A stretch of 6,895 nucleotides of DNA from Thermococcus sp. (GTDB lineage Archaea; Methanobacteriota_B; Thermococci; Thermococcales; Thermococcaceae): contig JALTCK010000085.1 in assembly GCA_027074805.1 (NCBI GenBank), positions 1 through 6,895 of the forward strand. Direction: 5' to 3'. Positions within the stretch are counted from its first letter, which is position 1. Each line of letters starts with the position of its first letter. Positions 5,394 through 6,895 of this stretch are shown one piece after another. The translations under genes and the position numbers were made by a program. Below the pieces are notes generated by a model. It made no database searches, was not told the DNA's origin, and saw only the letters and a program-made list of their open reading frames with translations.

Positions 5394-5846
5394 ATGCGAG
5401 GAACACTGGACGATATCGACAAGAGGATTCTCGCCATCCTTCAGAAGAACAGCAGAACTCCCCTTAGGGAAATTTCCAAAGAGGTTGGACTCGCCGAATC
5501 GACAGTTTACGAGAGAATAAAAAGATTGAAGGAAAAAGGAGTCATTAAGAAGTTCACGGTCATACTCGAGCCGACTGCTCTGGGCTTCAACATCCTCGCC
5601 ATGATACTTCTCAAATGCAAGGCCGGAATGTACTCCTCCGTAGCGGAGGAACTTAGTAAGTATCCAAAGATCGTGGAGATCTACGAGACGACTGGAAACT
5701 ACGACATGCTTGTCAAAATCAGAACCGCCAGCAGCGAGGAACTCAACGATTTCCTTGACAAGATAGGGTCAATACCTGGGGTCGAAGCCACCCACACAAT
5801 GGTCGTTCTGAAGACCCACAAGGAAACCAACGAACTGCCTCTCTAA
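5394..5846 (+). CDS. Lrp/AsnC feast/famine transcription regulator, FL11-like
   Basis: This complete 150-residue regulator has an N-terminal helix-turn-helix (about 7-50, with LDDIDKRILAILQKNSRTPLR, then EISKEVGLAESTVYERIKRLKEKGVI). A hinge strand follows, and then a RAM/AsnC ligand-binding domain (about 65-140) with EIYETTGNYDMLVKIRT, the loop where amino acids bind between dimers. The ending VVLKTHKETNELPL closely resembles Pyrococcus FL11, as I remember that sequence. Family knowledge: FL11 forms dimers and higher assemblies, responds to lysine, and represses many genes when amino acids are plentiful, including its own. The chosen ATG at 5394 has AGGTGAT (5380-5386) seven bases before it. 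Nearer upstream start codons (GTG 5382, ATG 5385 and 5388) lie inside that ribosome site and would leave almost no leader. It is divergent from the GTPase gene with about 120 bases between start codons. Confidence 0.88.
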   Translation: MRGTLDDIDKRILAILQKNSRTPLREISKEVGLAESTVYERIKRLKEKGVIKKFTVILEPTALGFNILAMILLKCKAGMYSSVAEELSKYPKIVEIYETTGNYDMLVKIRTASSEELNDFLDKIGSIPGVEATHTMVVLKTHKETNELPL

Positions 5847-5860
5847 CCACCTCTGTCCAG

Positions 5861-5908
5861 AAAAGGTTATAAGCGCTCCATTTTATCTATTTCTGATTAA
5901 AGGAGGTG
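5861..5908 (+). promoter_or_regulatory. Promoter and ribosome binding site of the PfpI gene
   Basis: AAAAGG followed by TTATAAGC (5867-5874) resembles a BRE-TATA pair, with a start near 5896. AAGGAGGTG (5900-5908) is a near-perfect ribosome site five bases before the ATG. The gene therefore need not be cotranscribed with the regulator. Confidence 0.55.
5881..5894 (+). terminator. T-rich tract, possible terminator of the regulator transcript
   Basis: TTTTATCTATTTCT lies about 35 bases after the regulator stop codon and could end its transcript, overlapping the promoter of the next gene. There is no hairpin, and the tract may simply be part of that promoter's start region. Confidence 0.3.
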
Positions 5909-5913
5909 TCTCC

Positions 5914-6414
5914 ATGAAGATTCTGTTTCTAAGTGCCGACGAGTTCGAAGATTTGGAGCTAATTTACCCGCTTCACAGGCTCAAGGAGGAAGGCCACGAA
6001 GTTTACGTTGCAAGTTTCAAGCGCGGGAAGATAACTGGCAAGCACGGCTATTCAGTGGAAGTACAGCTCACCTTCGAAGAAGTTGACCCCGATGAATTCG
6101 ATGCCCTCGTTCTACCAGGTGGTAAGGCTCCTGAAAGGGTCAGGTTGAACGACGATGCCGTGAAGATAACCAGGAAGATATTCAAGGACGGCAAGCCTGT
6201 CGCAAGCATCTGCCATGGGCCCCAAGTACTCATCTCAGCTGGGGTTCTCAAGGGCAGGAAGGGCACCAGTGTGGTGACGATCAAAGACGACGTTGTGAAC
6301 GCTGGAGCGGAGTGGACAGACAGGGAAGTCGTAGTCGATGGCAACTGGGTGAGCTCAAGACACCCAGGAGACCTGCATGCCTGGATGAAGGAGTTCGTCA
6401 AGCTCCTCCGTTGA
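5914..6414 (+). CDS. pfpI: PfpI family intracellular protease / DJ-1 superfamily protein
   Basis: This complete 166-residue protein has the length and fold markers of Pyrococcus furiosus protease I and its P. horikoshii relative. The nucleophile Cys100 sits in the sharp turn SICHGPQVL, followed by His101. Glu74 in GGKAPERVRLND completes the known triad, which is formed with a neighbouring subunit. Glu12 in DEFEDLEL is the conserved acid close to the cysteine. Family knowledge: these proteins form hexameric rings with peptidase activity, and related DJ-1 proteins have glyoxalase or deglycase activity. The present sequence cannot decide which activity matters. It is cytosolic, with no signal peptide. 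It starts 67 bases after the Lrp-type regulator, which by position could control it, although it has its own promoter. Confidence 0.93.
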   Translation: MKILFLSADEFEDLELIYPLHRLKEEGHEVYVASFKRGKITGKHGYSVEVQLTFEEVDPDEFDALVLPGGKAPERVRLNDDAVKITRKIFKDGKPVASICHGPQVLISAGVLKGRKGTSVVTIKDDVVNAGAEWTDREVVVDGNWVSSRHPGDLHAWMKEFVKLLR

Positions 6415-6420
6415 GTATAA

Positions 6421-6442
6421 CTTTCCCTCGTAACTCTTTTCT
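6421..6442 (+). terminator. Pyrimidine-rich region after PfpI, weak terminator candidate
   Basis: CTTTCCCTCG and CTCTTTTCT follow the PfpI stop within 30 bases. They are pyrimidine-rich without a clear stem, so this is only a weak candidate for U-tract termination. Confidence 0.25.
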
Positions 6443-6450
6443 GCATAAAC

Positions 6451-6486
6451 TTTATATGAAAATATGAGGATATTATCATGGGTGGA
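6451..6486 (+). promoter_or_regulatory. Promoter and ribosome site of the membrane-anchored surface protein
   Basis: TTTATATG (6451-6458) is a TATA box predicting a start near 6479. GGTGG (6481-6485) lies four bases before the ATG at 6490. The in-frame ATG at 6478 would fall at the transcript end, so 6490 is preferred. Confidence 0.5.
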
Positions 6487-6489
6487 AGG

Positions 6490-6895
6490 ATGAAAAGGAA
6501 GGGCGGATTTCTCGGAGTCGTTTTGGGTGTGGCTCTGGTACTCCTGCTGATCATAGGCACCGTGACTCTCTTGGCGGTTAGCGGGAAGATAACGGTGAAC
6601 GAAATAACCCCCAAGAAAACCGCGGGCAAGCTTATCGAGATCGGAAGGTTCAGCATATCAAGTCTGGAAGTGAAAAACGTCGTAGGTAACGTCTCCGTGG
6701 TTAGAGCTGATAGAAAGGAAGTTACCATTAAAAGCAACCTTCCAGTGAAAGCCCAGATCCAAAACAACACTCTGGTTGTATACTGCCCCAAAAAAAGAGG
6801 CATTTTGAGGAGAAGAAACGTCTGCAACGATTATAGAAACGGCACCGTTATTATAGAGATCCCAGAAGGATTCAACAGCCTCAACATCCATAACG
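6490..6895 (+). CDS. Membrane-anchored DUF4097-like beta-repeat protein (N-terminal 135 aa, runs off the window)
   Basis: The frame is open to the right edge. A basic start (MKRK) and a hydrophobic segment at about 7-30 suggest an uncleaved signal anchor with the rest outside the cell. From about residue 55 the sequence is a series of short strands: ISSLEVKNVVGNVSVVRAD, KEVTIKSN, NNTLVVYC, GTVIIEIPEGFNSLNI. This is the pattern of the DUF4097 (putative adhesin or toastrack) family, where the IPEGF-type turn is typical. Cys99 and Cys112 bracket a strongly basic loop and could form a disulphide. Function is unknown; the family is often attached to membranes and found near stress or export genes. 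The ATG at 6490 was chosen from the ribosome site and TATA spacing. Confidence 0.7.
   Translation, partial: MKRKGGFLGVVLGVALVLLLIIGTVTLLAVSGKITVNEITPKKTAGKLIEIGRFSISSLEVKNVVGNVSVVRADRKEVTIKSNLPVKAQIQNNTLVVYCPKKRGILRRRNVCNDYRNGTVIIEIPEGFNSLNIHN

Noticed and set aside
6048..6827. Long 259-codon open frame on the minus strand across the PfpI gene and beyond
   Set aside because: It is antisense to two genes with clear family motifs, crosses their promoters, and its product is an implausible Ser/Thr/Pro-rich sequence.

Overview
The window looks like chromosomal DNA of a hyperthermophilic euryarchaeon of the Thermococcales, most likely a Thermococcus. The reasons are the gene content (a four-subunit-type proline dehydrogenase alpha chain, a PfpI protease, an FL11-like feast/famine regulator, an archaeal DRG-type GTPase and VapBC), TATA boxes of the TTTATAA type about 25 bases upstream of the likely transcript starts, short leaders, and GGAGGTGA-like ribosome binding sites. 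No rRNA, tRNA, CRISPR array or insertion sequence was seen.

Left part (1-2855, all minus strand): a proline uptake and oxidation block. A one-membrane-span small protein (59 aa) overlaps the start of a PutP-type sodium/solute symporter by ATGA, so the two form one operon with a TATA box at 2847-2854. After a 140-base gap with its own promoter comes the N-terminal 283 residues of a flavoprotein alpha subunit of the dye-linked L-proline dehydrogenase / sarcosine oxidase type, which runs off the left edge. Import of proline by the symporter and its oxidation by the dehydrogenase are a natural pair.

Middle part (2919-4107, plus strand): an unrecognised 160-aa cytosolic protein divergent from the symporter operon, followed by a VapBC-type toxin-antitoxin pair. 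The two toxin-antitoxin genes overlap by 41 bases and are preceded by a perfect 7-bp inverted repeat that resembles the Thermococcales glycolytic motif. The toxin gene ends on the base directly before the last base of the oppositely oriented GTPase gene.

Right part (4108-6895): an OBG/DRG-type GTPase with a TGS domain (minus) is divergent from an Lrp/AsnC regulator (plus). The regulator's TATA box sits inside a perfect 7-bp inverted repeat, and an FL11-like box covers its transcript start; both suggest autoregulation. A complete PfpI/DJ-1 family protease follows under its own promoter. The window ends inside a membrane-anchored DUF4097-like surface protein. The window is mostly ordinary for this group; the most interesting signals are in the promoters.
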